A stretch of DNA of 64,000 nt from Streptomyces sp. 846.5 (GCF_004365705.1 NZ_SOBN01000002.1:682001-746000); one strand, 5' to 3'; counted from the stretch's first letter, positions 53,998 to 62,991 are shown. Numbers and translations: made by a program. Notes: a model not told the origin generated them from the letters alone.

Positions 53998-54368
53998 CCC
54001 GTCGCTCCCACAGCGGTCGTCGCCGGGGCCTGGAGCAGGGCGGAGAGCTTGGCCAGGGCCTGGGGCAGCACCCAGTAGTAGACCCAGGTCCCGCGGCGTT
54101 CGGAGCCGACCAGGCCGGCCTCGCGCAGGACCTTGAGGTGGTGCGAGATGGTCGGCTGGGACACGTCGAAGGGGCCGGTCAGGTCGCAGACGCAGGCCTC
54201 GCCGCCCTCGTGGGAGGCGATCAGCGACAGCAGTCGCAGCCGGACCGGGTCCGACAGCGCCTTGAACATCCGGGCCAGGTCGGCGGCGGACTCCTCGCCC
54301 AGCGGCTCGCGGACCAGGGGCGAACAGCACACTCCCTGGTCGAGCACCGGCAGCTCCAATTTCGACAT
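53994..54368 (-). CDS. arsR: ArsR-family repressor
   Basis: A 124-residue winged-helix metalloregulator. The recognition helix is DVSQPTISHHLKVLREAGLV. Arsenic-binding cysteines are likely the N-terminal pair in GVCCSPL and those in EACVCDL. First gene of the leftward arsR-MIP-arsC operon, divergent from the ArsI/CadI gene. A 9-bp palindrome in the 87-bp divergent gap is the probable operator for both directions, released when arsenite or antimonite binds. Confidence 0.94.
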   Translation of the reverse strand: MSKLELPVLDQGVCCSPLVREPLGEESAADLARMFKALSDPVRLRLLSLIASHEGGEACVCDLTGPFDVSQPTISHHLKVLREAGLVGSERRGTWVYYWVLPQALAKLSALLQAPATTAVGATG

Positions 54369-54410
54369 GCGTCTATGTTGACATCCATCGATTCAGAGAG
54401 CAACCTTCGC

Positions 54411-54432
54411 TGTATCGACAACCGTCGATACA
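54411..54432. promoter_or_regulatory. Putative ArsR operator
   Basis: A perfect 9-bp inverted repeat TGTATCGAC-aacc-GTCGATACA, 24 bp before the arsI/cadI start and 43 bp from the arsR start. A related half-site (ATCGATT) lies at about 54387-54393. The size and position suit a dimeric ArsR. Confidence 0.75.
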
Positions 54433-54455
54433 GAAACCGGATCGAGGAGACATCC

Positions 54456-54872
54456 ATGTCCCGCGTTCAGCTCGCTCTCAATGTCGCCGACCTCGAAGCC
54501 TCGGTCGCCTTCTACTCCAAGCTCTTCGGCGCCGAGCCCGCCAAGCGCCGCCCCGGCTACGCGAACTTCGCCGTCGCCGAGCCGCCGCTCAAGCTCGTCC
54601 TGATCGAGGGCGCTCCCGACCAGGAGACCCGGCTGGACCACCTCGGCGTCGAGGTCGAGTCCACCGATCAGGTCACCGCCGCAGCCGGTCGCCTCCAGGA
54701 CGCCGGCCTGGCCACGTTCGAGGAGAACGACACCTCCTGCTGCTACGCCGTGCAGGACAAGGTCTGGGTGACCGGCCCGGGCCAGGAGCCCTGGGAGGTC
54801 TACGTGGTCAAGGCCGACGCCGACCGGCTCGACAAGGCCGCGGCGGGCGCCGGATGCGCCTGCGGCAGCTGA
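54456..54872 (+). CDS. ArsI/CadI-family VOC protein (C-As lyase-like)
   Basis: A 138-residue vicinal-oxygen-chelate protein. It starts MSRVQLALNVADLEASVAFY; the vicinal cysteine pair of ArsI-type enzymes is present in DTSCCYAVQDKVWV; metal ligands are the His of LDHLGVEVE and the Glu of PWEVYVV. ArsI cleaves the C-As bond of trivalent organoarsenicals, while the same family is known as cadmium-induced CadI in mycobacteria. The ATG at 54456 follows GAGGAGA. Divergent from arsR and probably repressed by it. Confidence 0.9.
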   Translation: MSRVQLALNVADLEASVAFYSKLFGAEPAKRRPGYANFAVAEPPLKLVLIEGAPDQETRLDHLGVEVESTDQVTAAAGRLQDAGLATFEENDTSCCYAVQDKVWVTGPGQEPWEVYVVKADADRLDKAAAGAGCACGS

Positions 54873-54898
54873 CCCTCACCGCACAGGAGGCGGGTCAG
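54869..54898. terminator. Convergent terminator between the ArsI/CadI and IHF-like genes
   Basis: A 7-bp inverted repeat CTGACCC/GGGTCAG that spans the 22-bp convergent gap and overlaps both stop codons. Modest stem; possibly bidirectional. Confidence 0.4.
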
Positions 54899-55224
54899 GC
54901 CGGCAGGTGGGGGCGCGGGGCGCGGTTCAGGGTGTGGGCCATGGCGCGGTGTTGGTCGGCCGTGAGCTCGCCGAGGAGCTGGTCGTCGCGCAGCCCGGCG
55001 TTGCGCAGCAGGTCGTGGCAGGTCAGCCAGTCCACCTCGGGAACGGCGCGGAGCAGTGCGCCGACGGTCATGGCGGCGGCGACCGGGTCGCCCCGGCGGG
55101 AGTCGATCAGGACCAGGGCCAGGGCGGGCAGGCCGCCGTGCCCGATCTTGGCCAGCAGCATCTCCTGGGCCCGGTGCTGGTCACCGGGTTCGGCGGCGCG
55201 GTGGTCAGCGGCGGTGGTCATCAT
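54895..55224 (-). CDS. Small protein with an integration-host-factor-like C-terminal half
   Basis: A 109-residue protein. The ATG at 55224 (followed by a second ATG) lies 7-8 bases after GAGGGAG. Its C-terminal half (MTVGALLRAVPEVDWLTCHD, then LLRNAGLRDDQLLGEL and TADQHRAM) follows the spacing of the DNA-binding helix-two-turn-helix region of actinobacterial IHF (mIHF/sIHF). The lysine/arginine-rich residues of true sIHF are largely missing. So it may be a degenerate or specialised relative; similarity is by eye and low. Confidence 0.55.
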   Translation of the reverse strand: MMTTAADHRAAEPGDQHRAQEMLLAKIGHGGLPALALVLIDSRRGDPVAAAMTVGALLRAVPEVDWLTCHDLLRNAGLRDDQLLGELTADQHRAMAHTLNRAPRPHLPA

Positions 55225-55357
55225 GGCGCGGCTCCCTCGACCGTGGGGCACGTGGCCGGTGCGCCCCGTGCTTCCATGCCCCTCCAAGCGTAAGTCGCAC
55301 GGCGCGATCCGGTGCCGTGCGCGCAGGCCGCACCGGCGCGGCCCATAACAGCGGCTT

Positions 55358-56485
55358 ATGGCCTCATCGAACCGTGGGGGCTACTACCGCACTGGCCGGC
55401 GGACCACAGTCGACAACGTGAACAGCCACGTCGACACCGCCCAGCGCGCCCGCCCGGCCGAGCACCCAACCGGCGCCGTATCGTCCCGTCCGGGCCCGGT
55501 ACTGCCCGGGCTCGCGCTGGCGCTGCTGGTCGCGGCTGTGGCCACCGGACTGGGCGGCATCCTTCCGCTGGTCGGCGCACCGGTGTGCGGCATCGTGCTC
55601 GGGACGCTGCTCACGGTCCTGCGCCGCCCCGGTGCCCGGCTCGCCCCGGGGATCTCCTTCGCGAGCCGCGGCATCCTGCAGGCGTCCATCGTCGTCCTGG
55701 GCTGCCAGTTGTCCCTGGCCCAGGTCGTGCAGGTCGGCGCCGCCTCGCTCCCGGTCATGCTCGGAACCCTGGGGGCCTGCCTGCTGGCGGCCCGGTGGCT
55801 GGGCCGCGCCCTGCGCATCAGCGGTGACCTGCGCACTCTCGTCGGGGTCGGCACCGGCGTCTGCGGAGCCTCCGCCATCGCCGCGGTCACGCCGGTGATC
55901 GAAGCCGCCGGAGCGGACGTCGCCTATGCGGTCTCCACCATCTTCGTGTTCAACCTCGCCGCCGTCCTCACCTTCCCGCTGCTGGGCCACCTGCTCGGCA
56001 TGGACCAGCACGCCTTCGGGCTCTTCGCCGGGACCGCGGTCAACGACATGTCCTCGGTCGTGGCCACCGCCACCGCCTACGGCCCCGGCACGGTCAGTCA
56101 TGCCGTCGTCGTCAAGCTGACCCGCACCCTGCTCATCGTCCCCATCTGCCTGGCGCTCGCCGCCCGCACCCGCCGCGCGCGGGCGGCCACCGCCACCGCG
56201 CCCACCCCGAACCCGCCCCGGTTGCGGGTGTCCGGGCTGGTCCCCTGGTTCATCGTCGGATTCCTGCTGACCGCCGCGGCCAACACCGCCCACCTGATCC
56301 CAGCCCCCTGCCACCCCGTCCTCAGCCGGGCGGCCGTCTTCCTGATCACCACGGCGCTGTCCGCCGTGGGCCTGTCGACCGACCTCAGCTCGCTGCGGCG
56401 GGCCGGACCCCGTCCGCTGCTCCTCGGCGCCTGCCTGTGGATCGTCGTCACCGCGACCAGCATCACCCTGCAGCAGCTGACCTGA
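55358..56485 (+). CDS. YeiH-family putative sulfate exporter
   Basis: A 375-residue membrane protein with about ten transmembrane segments, of the YeiH/Cons_hypoth698 family. Key stretches are ASRGILQASIVVLGCQLSL, GVGTGVCGASAIAAVTPVI and AGTAVNDMSSVVATA. The first about 40 residues are not conserved; a GTG at 55420 (MNSHVD) is an equally good start. Convergent with the MarR gene (7 bp apart). Transported substrate unproven; no regulatory neighbour seen. Confidence 0.85.
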   Translation: MASSNRGGYYRTGRRTTVDNVNSHVDTAQRARPAEHPTGAVSSRPGPVLPGLALALLVAAVATGLGGILPLVGAPVCGIVLGTLLTVLRRPGARLAPGISFASRGILQASIVVLGCQLSLAQVVQVGAASLPVMLGTLGACLLAARWLGRALRISGDLRTLVGVGTGVCGASAIAAVTPVIEAAGADVAYAVSTIFVFNLAAVLTFPLLGHLLGMDQHAFGLFAGTAVNDMSSVVATATAYGPGTVSHAVVVKLTRTLLIVPICLALAARTRRARAATATAPTPNPPRLRVSGLVPWFIVGFLLTAAANTAHLIPAPCHPVLSRAAVFLITTALSAVGLSTDLSSLRRAGPRPLLLGACLWIVVTATSITLQQLT

Positions 56486-56492
56486 CCCGGAT

Positions 56493-56948
56493 TCAGGGAC
56501 GCGGCCAGGGGCGGCCGCCGAGGCGTTCGATGTCGGCGTTGAAGCGTCTCAGGTAGGCGGCGAAGCCGGCGATGTCCTCGTCCGGCCAGTCGATCATGAT
56601 CCGCTCCAGGGAGCGGACCAGGCCCTCGCGCTCCTCGTCGAGCATGCGCACACCCTCGTCGGTGATCCGGAACCTGCGGGCCATGCCGCCCCCGGGGTCG
56701 GCGATGCGCTCCACCAGCCCGGCCCGCACGGCCCCCGCGGTCTGCCGGTTGAGTGTGGAGGCGTCCAGACCGAAGGCGTCGCTGAGTTCGCCTATGGTCA
56801 TCGGCCCCTGCACCCGCACCCGGCTGAGCAGGATGTAGGCGCTGCGCTCCAGCAGACCGTCCTTGCGGCGTCCGCCCTTCTGCTGCAGGAGGCCGTGGCG
56901 ACTGAGGAGCATCTGCTCGTACTCGACCTCGTGGGTGGGTCTGGTCAT
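56493..56948 (-). CDS. MarR-family transcriptional regulator
   Basis: A 151-residue winged-helix regulator. The recognition region is MTIGELSDAFGLDASTLNRQ, followed by the wing AGLVERIADPGGGMARRFRI. The ATG at 56948 is preferred over an upstream ATG (56987), as AGGAG and GCAGG precede it. It is divergent from the MFS gene with 161 bp between, so it probably represses that exporter. Several AT-rich dyads (catatg, acatgt, tgcac repeats) in the gap near 57028-57085 are operator candidates. Confidence 0.9.
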   Translation of the reverse strand: MTRPTHEVEYEQMLLSRHGLLQQKGGRRKDGLLERSAYILLSRVRVQGPMTIGELSDAFGLDASTLNRQTAGAVRAGLVERIADPGGGMARRFRITDEGVRMLDEEREGLVRSLERIMIDWPDEDIAGFAAYLRRFNADIERLGGRPWPRP

Positions 56949-57109
56949 GCGCCTGCTGTCTCCTGCCGTCGTCCAGGCCGTCGGCACGTCCCGGCGCCGG
57001 ATCGGCCTGACCCTCCATCAGATCAGTGCAACATACACGTCATATGTTTGATGCACAAGACATGTACTATGCACTTGATCATTCCGACAGACAGCCCAAG
57101 GAGTCCCGG

Positions 57110-58567
57110 ATGGGTGCACCCCAGCCATCAGCCCGCGCAGGACGGGTCGTCGCCACCCTGGCATTCGCCGGAACCACGGCGGCCATCATGCAGACCCTGG
57201 TCACCCCGCTCATCGCGGAGCTGCCGAAGATCCTGCACACCACGTCCTCGAACGCGGCGTGGGTGATCACCGCCACCCTGCTGGTGTCGGCTGTCTGCGT
57301 GCCGGTCTCCGGGCGTCTGGGAGACATGCTCGGCAAGCGCCGGATGCTGCTGGTGTGCTCGGTGCCGCTGGTGGCGGGATCCGTGGTGTGCGCGCTCTCC
57401 TCCTCCGTCGTGCCGATGATCATCGGACGGAGTCTGCAGGGCATGGGCATGGGCATGCTGCCGCTCGGCATCGCCCTGCTGCGCGACGTGGTCCCCGCGG
57501 AGAAGCTCAGCTCCTCCATCGCACTCGTCAGCGCCTCCATGGGCATCGGCGGCGCACTCGGCCTGCCGATCGCCGCGGCGGTCGCCCAGTACTCCAGCTG
57601 GCGGGCGCTGTTCTGGGGCGCGGCCGGCCTGGCCACCATCGTCGCGCTGCTGATCTGGTTCCTGATCCCCGAGGTGCCGGCCGCCGCCAAGGGCCAGCGC
57701 TTCGACCTGCTCGGCGCGCTCGGCCTCGGCGCCGGCCTGGTCTGTCTGCTGCTCGCCGTCTCCAAGGGCGCCGACTGGGGCTGGGGCTCGACCACTACCC
57801 TCGGCCTGTTCGTCGGCGCGCTCGCGCTGCTGGTCGGCTGGGGCTTCTGGGAGCTGCGGACCCGGGACCCGCTGATCGACCTGCGCACCACCGCCCGCCC
57901 CCGGGTGCTGATGACCAACTTCGCCTCGGTCTTCGTCGGTTTCGGCATGTACGCCAGCCTGCTGATCACTCCGCAGCTGCTGCAGTTCCCCGCGGCCACC
58001 GGCTACGGCCTCGGGCAGTCGATGCTGCACGCGGGCCTGTGGATGGCGCCCGGCGGGATCATGATGATGTTCGTCTCCCCGTTCGGCGGGAAGCTCAGCG
58101 ACGCCCGCGGCCCGAAGTTCACCCTGGTCTGCGGCGTCCTGGTGATCGCCGCCGGCTACGGCCTGTCGCTGGCGCTGATGGGTTCCGCCTGGGGTCTGAT
58201 GCTGGTCAGCATGGTGATCAACAGCGGCGTGGGCCTGGCGTACGGCGCGATGCCCGCGCTGATCATGAGCGCGGTCCCGCTCTCCGAGACCGCCGCCGCC
58301 AACGGCTTCAACACGCTGATGCGCGCGCTGGGCACCTCGATCGGCGCCGCGGTGATCGGCGTGGTCCTCTCGCACATGAACACCACCATGTCCGGCTACA
58401 GCTTCACCTCCAAGGCGGGCTTCCAGACCGGCCTGATCATCGGCTGCGGCGTCGCCCTGGTCGCCGCCACGGTCGCGGCCCTCATCCCGGCCGTACGCCG
58501 CGCCACGGCGGACAGCGAGAAGGACGAGGCCGACACCACCCCCGAACAGGCCACCGCCGAGGTCTGA
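57110..58567 (+). CDS. MFS drug transporter (DHA2, 14-TM type)
   Basis: A 485-residue exporter with about 14 transmembrane helices. Motif A is GRLGDMLGKRRML, and motif C is visible in MGIGGALGLPIAAAV. The ATG at 57110 lies 6 bases after AAGGAG; an earlier ATG at 57026 is in the promoter region. Divergent from a MarR regulator, the usual arrangement for inducible multidrug efflux. It may also give tolerance to the cluster product, but is 13 kb away. Confidence 0.93.
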   Translation: MGAPQPSARAGRVVATLAFAGTTAAIMQTLVTPLIAELPKILHTTSSNAAWVITATLLVSAVCVPVSGRLGDMLGKRRMLLVCSVPLVAGSVVCALSSSVVPMIIGRSLQGMGMGMLPLGIALLRDVVPAEKLSSSIALVSASMGIGGALGLPIAAAVAQYSSWRALFWGAAGLATIVALLIWFLIPEVPAAAKGQRFDLLGALGLGAGLVCLLLAVSKGADWGWGSTTTLGLFVGALALLVGWGFWELRTRDPLIDLRTTARPRVLMTNFASVFVGFGMYASLLITPQLLQFPAATGYGLGQSMLHAGLWMAPGGIMMMFVSPFGGKLSDARGPKFTLVCGVLVIAAGYGLSLALMGSAWGLMLVSMVINSGVGLAYGAMPALIMSAVPLSETAAANGFNTLMRALGTSIGAAVIGVVLSHMNTTMSGYSFTSKAGFQTGLIIGCGVALVAATVAALIPAVRRATADSEKDEADTTPEQATAEV

Positions 58568-58613
58568 CCTACGCCGGTCCGAACCCCCACCCCGGCGCGT
58601 CCAGGAGAACCGA

Positions 58614-58642
58614 GCCGGGGCGCGCCGGCAGCGCGCCCCGGC
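58614..58642 (+). terminator. Terminator after the MFS gene
   Basis: A perfect 12-bp GC-rich stem (GCCGGGGCGCGC and its complement) with loop cggca, starting 47 bp after the MFS stop. Confidence 0.75.
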
Positions 58643-58741
58643 GCCCTGACGACCCGGCGCACGGCTCCGACTTGTTCGCCCGCACCGGCGGGGTCAGTCT
58701 GATCTCATGCAGCGTGGGAGCCGAGCGTACGGAGCGCAGTC

Positions 58742-60916
58742 ATGAGGAGGCCGGCCGACCTCGTGGCCGGCCCCGATCTGCTGGCCGGCATGTTCGCGCA
58801 CGCTCCGGTGATCTTCGCCGTGCTCAGCGGCCCCGACCACCTGCTCGCCGGGGCCAACGACGCCTTCTTCGACGCGATCGGGGTCGGCCGGGGGCGAGAG
58901 CTGCTGGGCCGCCCCACCGTGGACGTCGTGCCCGAGCTGGTGCACCAGGGGCTGCCGGCGCTGCTCGACGGGGTCTACCGGGACGGGGCGCCGTTCATCG
59001 CGCTCGGCGCCGGGGTGCTGCTCGGGCCGGCCGGCAAGGCGCGGCTGCGGTACTACGACTTCAGCCTCGAACCACGCCTGGACCAGGCCGGGCAGATCCA
59101 GGGCGTGGCCTTCGTCGCCGTGGACGTCACCCGCCAGCGTGCCGCCCACAAACTGGCCGCGGAGCAGCAGGTGCTGCTCGAACAGATCGCCCGGGACGCG
59201 CCGCTGGCCGAGGTCCTGGACGGCATGTGCCGGGCCATCGAGAAGCTCTCCCCCAAGGTGCTCAGCTCCGTGCTGCTGCTGGACCCGTCGGGGCAGCGTC
59301 TGGTGCACGGCGCCGCCCCCAGCCTCCCGGACTTCTACAACGAGGCCATCGACGGCATGGAGATCGGCCCGCAGGAGGGCTCCTGCGGCACCGCCGCGTA
59401 CCGGCGCGAGATGGTCGTGGTCGACGACATCGCCAGGAGTCCGCTCTGGACCAAGTACCAGGACCTGGCACGAAGGGCCGGGCTCGCGGCCTGCTGGTCC
59501 TCACCCATCATGTCCAGCACCGGGGAACTGCTCGGCACCTTCGCCATGTACCACCGCACGCCCCAGCACCTGCGCGAGGACGATCTCGACCTGAGCATCG
59601 TCTTCACCCGCACCGCCGCCCTCGCCATCGAGCGCCACCGCGCCGAGCAGGCGCGCCGCCAGGCTCACGCGAGCGAGCAGGCGCTCAGCTCCGATCTGAC
59701 GTTCGTACTGGAGACCAGCACCGCGGTCAGCGAGGAAGCCCACTACCCGCAGAACCTGCAGCGGCTGGCCCGGCTCGCGGTGCCGGCGCTCAGCCCGGTG
59801 TGCGTCATCGACGTGCTGGAGGCGGGCCGGATCCAGCGGGTGGCCGTCGCGGTCGCGCCGAACCTGCCCCAGCGGGTCCAGGCGCTGCTGGCGGCCGAGG
59901 AGCCGACCCGGCTGGCGGCGTCCCCGGTCGGACGCGTGCTCGCCACCGGCACGAGCGAGATCAGCCCGACCCCGCCCCCGGGAGCCTGGCAGGAACTGGA
60001 CCTGCCCGTCACCGCGCAGGTCTGCGTCCCGCTCACCGCCCGCGGGCACACCTTCGGTGTGCTGACCCTGGCGGCCACCGCGGACCGGCCGCTGGACGAC
60101 CGCACGATCGCCCTCGCCGAGGCGCTCGCCCGTACCGCCGCGGCCGGCGCCGAGACCACCCGCCAGCACGACCAGCGGGCCCGGCTGGCGCGCGACCTGC
60201 AGGCAGGACTGCTGCTGGCCGCGCTCCCCGACGTGCCCGGAGCGCAGCTGGCCGCCTCCTACCGACCCGCGGGCGAGGGACTGGACATCGGCGGCGACTT
60301 CTACGACGTCTTCCCGCTGCCCGGGGACTGGTGGGGGCTGGTCATCGGGGACGTCTGCGGCCGCGGGGCCTACGCGGCGACCACCACCGCACTGGTCCGC
60401 AACACCGCCCGCGCGGTGGCCCCGCTGCTGGCCACCCCCAGCGCGGTGGCCGAGGCCGTCAACGACGCCCTGCTGGCCCGGTCGGACGGCGGCGAGAGCT
60501 TCGTCACCCTCATCTACGCCGAACTGCGCCGGACCCGGGACGGGATCGCCATGAGCATGGTGCGGGCCGGGCACCCGCCGCCGCTGCTGCGCCGGGCCGA
60601 CGGCACCGTCACCAGCCCCAGTCCGGCCGGCCAGCTCCTCGGCGTCTCCACCGATCCGGACCTGGTCCTGGAGTCCTTCACGGTGGACCACGGCGACTGC
60701 CTGGTCCTGGTGACCGACGGCATCCTGGAGGCCCGCGACCAGGCCGGCACCTTCTTCGGCGAGGAGCGCCTGGTCGCCGCCATCAGCTCCACCACCGGGT
60801 CCACCGACGCGCAGCAGATCCTGGACGCGGTCACCGCCGCCGTCGACGCTTTCACCGGCGGCGTCACCGACGACGACCAGGCAGCCCTGGTCCTGGTCGC
60901 CCAACAGCTCCGCTGA
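58742..60916 (+). CDS. PAS-GAF-GAF-SpoIIE (PP2C-type) phosphatase
   Basis: A 724-residue signalling protein. Residues about 15-130 form a PAS domain (AHAPVIFAVLSGPDHLLAGA), about 155-300 a GAF domain (GPQEGSCGTAAYRREMVVVD), about 320-460 a second, more diverged GAF, and about 490-720 a SpoIIE/PP2C phosphatase domain with metal-binding motifs GGDFYDVFPLPG and IGDVCGRGAYAA and the end DDQAALVLV. Such proteins dephosphorylate anti-anti-sigma factors. No anti-sigma kinase (RsbW-like HATPase) domain is fused. Start ATG at 58742 lies 100 bp after the MFS terminator. Signal and partner unknown. Confidence 0.93.
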   Translation: MRRPADLVAGPDLLAGMFAHAPVIFAVLSGPDHLLAGANDAFFDAIGVGRGRELLGRPTVDVVPELVHQGLPALLDGVYRDGAPFIALGAGVLLGPAGKARLRYYDFSLEPRLDQAGQIQGVAFVAVDVTRQRAAHKLAAEQQVLLEQIARDAPLAEVLDGMCRAIEKLSPKVLSSVLLLDPSGQRLVHGAAPSLPDFYNEAIDGMEIGPQEGSCGTAAYRREMVVVDDIARSPLWTKYQDLARRAGLAACWSSPIMSSTGELLGTFAMYHRTPQHLREDDLDLSIVFTRTAALAIERHRAEQARRQAHASEQALSSDLTFVLETSTAVSEEAHYPQNLQRLARLAVPALSPVCVIDVLEAGRIQRVAVAVAPNLPQRVQALLAAEEPTRLAASPVGRVLATGTSEISPTPPPGAWQELDLPVTAQVCVPLTARGHTFGVLTLAATADRPLDDRTIALAEALARTAAAGAETTRQHDQRARLARDLQAGLLLAALPDVPGAQLAASYRPAGEGLDIGGDFYDVFPLPGDWWGLVIGDVCGRGAYAATTTALVRNTARAVAPLLATPSAVAEAVNDALLARSDGGESFVTLIYAELRRTRDGIAMSMVRAGHPPPLLRRADGTVTSPSPAGQLLGVSTDPDLVLESFTVDHGDCLVLVTDGILEARDQAGTFFGEERLVAAISSTTGSTDAQQILDAVTAAVDAFTGGVTDDDQAALVLVAQQLR

Positions 60917-61060
60917 CCGGCTCACCCCGCGAGGGAGACCCGGAGGAACACCGCCGCACCAGTTTTCGGGGCCCTCGATGCAACTGGGGCGCGGTGCCAC
61001 GCGTGAACACTGCGGCAGCGCCGGGGAGCGCTGCGGGATGCGAGCAGGAGGGGAGGCGCG

Positions 61061-61612
61061 GTGAGGGACGAGCCCAGCATGGACTTCGACGGGTTCTACG
61101 CCGCGACGTACCGGCGGATGGTGGGTCAGCTGTATGCGATGACCGGCAGCATGACCGAGGCCGAGGACTGCGTCCAGGAGGCGTACGCGCGGGCCTGGCA
61201 GCGCTGGGCCAGGGTCAGCAGACACGGCGCGCCCGAGGCCTGGGTGCGTACCGTCGCCTACCGGCTCAGCGTCTCGTCCTGGCGCAAGACCGTGAACCGG
61301 CTCTCGGCGCACCGCCGCGAACACGGGCAGGCCGTGGTGCAGGGACTGAACCCGGATCACCTGGCACTGGTGGCCGCGCTTCGGCGGATCTCCGCCGACC
61401 AGCGCGAGTCGATCGTCCTGTACCACCTGGTCGGTCTGTCCGTGGAGGAGATAGCCGCCCAGAGCGGCGTCCCGGCCGGCACGGTCAAGGCCCGGCTCTC
61501 CCGGGGCCGCAAAGCGCTGGCCCCGCATCTGAACGAGTACACCGACGGCGCGGCGACCCGCCGCGCCGACCAGGGCGCCGCAGCGCGGCCCAGCACCGGG
61601 AAGGAGATCTAG
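61061..61612 (+). CDS. ECF (SigE-type) RNA polymerase sigma factor
   Basis: A 183-residue sigma-70 family protein with region 2 (FDGFYAATYRRMVGQLYAM, TEAEDCVQEAYARAW) and region 4 (RISADQRESIVLYHLVGLSV ... GTVKARLSRGRKAL). No extra domains. The GTG at 61061 follows GAGGGGAGG. It lies 2 bp before the membrane protein that is its probable anti-sigma-like partner. Confidence 0.93.
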   Translation: MRDEPSMDFDGFYAATYRRMVGQLYAMTGSMTEAEDCVQEAYARAWQRWARVSRHGAPEAWVRTVAYRLSVSSWRKTVNRLSAHRREHGQAVVQGLNPDHLALVAALRRISADQRESIVLYHLVGLSVEEIAAQSGVPAGTVKARLSRGRKALAPHLNEYTDGAATRRADQGAAARPSTGKEI

Positions 61613-61614
61613 CC

Positions 61615-62760
61615 GTGCCCGAGGACTTCGACAACCTCCTGTCCGCCATAGCCACCTCGGCGGGCGCCGCTGCCCGTCCGCACGGTCCCGATGCCGCCCG
61701 GCGGCGCGGGGCGCAGCGCACCCTGCGCCGACGACTGGCCGTGTCGGCGCTGTCGGCGGTGCTTCTCGCCGGCGGGATCGGCACCGCGCTGGCCGTCAGC
61801 CGGTCCGGGAGCGGGCCCGACCCGGCCCCGCCCGCCGTCAGCCCCAGCGCTTCAGCGGGCACCGGCCGACCGAGCCCGAGCCCGACGCCGAGCAGCAGCA
61901 CCGGTTCCGGCGACGCCGCACCGACGCTGTCCCTGCAACTGCCGACCGCGCTGGCCAAGGCCACCGCCAACCAGGTCGGCTTCACCGTCACCAACCCCGG
62001 CCCCGCCCGCACCGAGACGGTGACCCTGGACCTGGGCAGGCCGACGTCCGGCGCGCCCACGTCGACGATGCCTTTGGAGCGCGGGATCGTGCAGCGTCAG
62101 GACGGCCCCGGCGGCGCCTGGGTCACGGTGCCGGTCAGCTACAGCGGGACGGGATCGGCATCCGGGACCGCCGCCGACACGGCGACCTACCAGCTGGCCC
62201 TGCCGGCCAGGTCCGGCGTGCAGGAGCACCTGCGGGTGACCCCGGTAGGCGTCGAGTCCGTCGACTTCGCGGTCAGACTCACCGGCGGCGGCTCGGCGCC
62301 GGTCACCCGGTCGCAGACGCTCCCACTGGCGACCCCGACCGTGACCGGCACCGGCCCCGCCTCGGTGACCCACGGCACCACCTCGGCCGAGTTCGACTTC
62401 ACGCTGAGCAATGCCACGGCGGCGGACTACAGCGCGGTGGGCCTGTATCTCAACGCCGGTGGATCCTCGGCCAACTGCAACTTCGCCCCGTTCGCCACCG
62501 CCCAGTGGTGGGACGGCACCGGATGGCGCAGCATCTCGCTCAGCACGGGCTGGCCGAGTCTCAAAACGGTCAGCCTCGGCGCAGGGCAGACAGTGACGGT
62601 GCGGACCCGGCTGATCGTGCCCGCGACCCTCGCCTCCTGCCTCAAGCGCGGAGATGTGTCCATGATTGCCGCCACTGGCGGCCTCGCCGAGAACGGAGGC
62701 AGCACTGCAGCGCCGCAAATCAGCGTGCGGGGCGACGCACCGTTCTTCAGCATCGGCTGA
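61615..62760 (+). CDS. Membrane-anchored protein paired with the ECF sigma factor
   Basis: A 381-residue protein. A cytoplasmic N-terminus of about 40 residues (MPEDFDNLLSAIATSAG, then basic) precedes one transmembrane helix (AVSALSAVLLAGGIGTALAV), a Ser/Pro/Thr-rich linker and a large extracellular domain with beta-sandwich character and two cysteines (SSANCNFAPF, LASCLKRG). The GTG at 61615 follows AAGGAGA, two bases after the sigma stop. Topology and position match membrane anti-sigma factors, but no ZAS motif is present, so this is inference. Confidence 0.75.
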   Translation: MPEDFDNLLSAIATSAGAAARPHGPDAARRRGAQRTLRRRLAVSALSAVLLAGGIGTALAVSRSGSGPDPAPPAVSPSASAGTGRPSPSPTPSSSTGSGDAAPTLSLQLPTALAKATANQVGFTVTNPGPARTETVTLDLGRPTSGAPTSTMPLERGIVQRQDGPGGAWVTVPVSYSGTGSASGTAADTATYQLALPARSGVQEHLRVTPVGVESVDFAVRLTGGGSAPVTRSQTLPLATPTVTGTGPASVTHGTTSAEFDFTLSNATAADYSAVGLYLNAGGSSANCNFAPFATAQWWDGTGWRSISLSTGWPSLKTVSLGAGQTVTVRTRLIVPATLASCLKRGDVSMIAATGGLAENGGSTAAPQISVRGDAPFFSIG

Positions 62761-62810
62761 CACCCAGTCGGCGCAGACAGCACAGCGGTACGGCGGTACA
62801 GCTGTGCGGC

Positions 62811-62844
62811 GGTACCCCGGGCCCGGGATGGGGCCCGGGGTACC
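62811..62844 (+). terminator. Terminator after the sigma operon
   Basis: A perfect 14-bp stem (GGTACCCCGGGCCC and its complement) with a 6-base loop, 50 bp after the stop. Strong GC stem, no T-run. Confidence 0.85.
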
Positions 62845-62899
62845 GGAACCTGCCCGCGCACCTTGACGCGTCCAGGGCATGAGTGTTCACTTCCTGGCT

Positions 62900-62913
62900 A
62901 GAGAGCGCTCTCT
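62900..62913. promoter_or_regulatory. LacI-type operator upstream of the discoidin protein
   Basis: AGAGAGCGCTCTCT is a perfect 14-bp palindrome with the GAGCGCTC core of streptomycete LacI/CebR-like sites (TGGGAGCGCTCCCA). It lies 115 bp before the ATG of the secreted discoidin protein, consistent with sugar-responsive repression. The repressor gene is not in the window. Confidence 0.6.
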
Positions 62914-62946
62914 GACACCTTGTCAGCGGACTTCCACCGTCGCGGA

Positions 62947-62991
62947 CCTTGGTTCGCCATGCCTTGGTTCGCCATGCCTTGGTTCGCCATG
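62947..62991. repeat. Three tandem copies of a 15-bp unit
   Basis: The unit ccttggttcgccatg occurs three times without a mismatch, followed by a degenerate piece. It lies in the leader between the LacI-type operator and the discoidin gene. Confidence 0.9.

Noticed and set aside
57259-62760. A plus-strand open frame of 1833 codons
   Set aside because: It reads out of frame through the MFS, SpoIIE-phosphatase and sigma genes. Only its last 381 codons (from 61615) are a real gene. High GC keeps stop codons rare.
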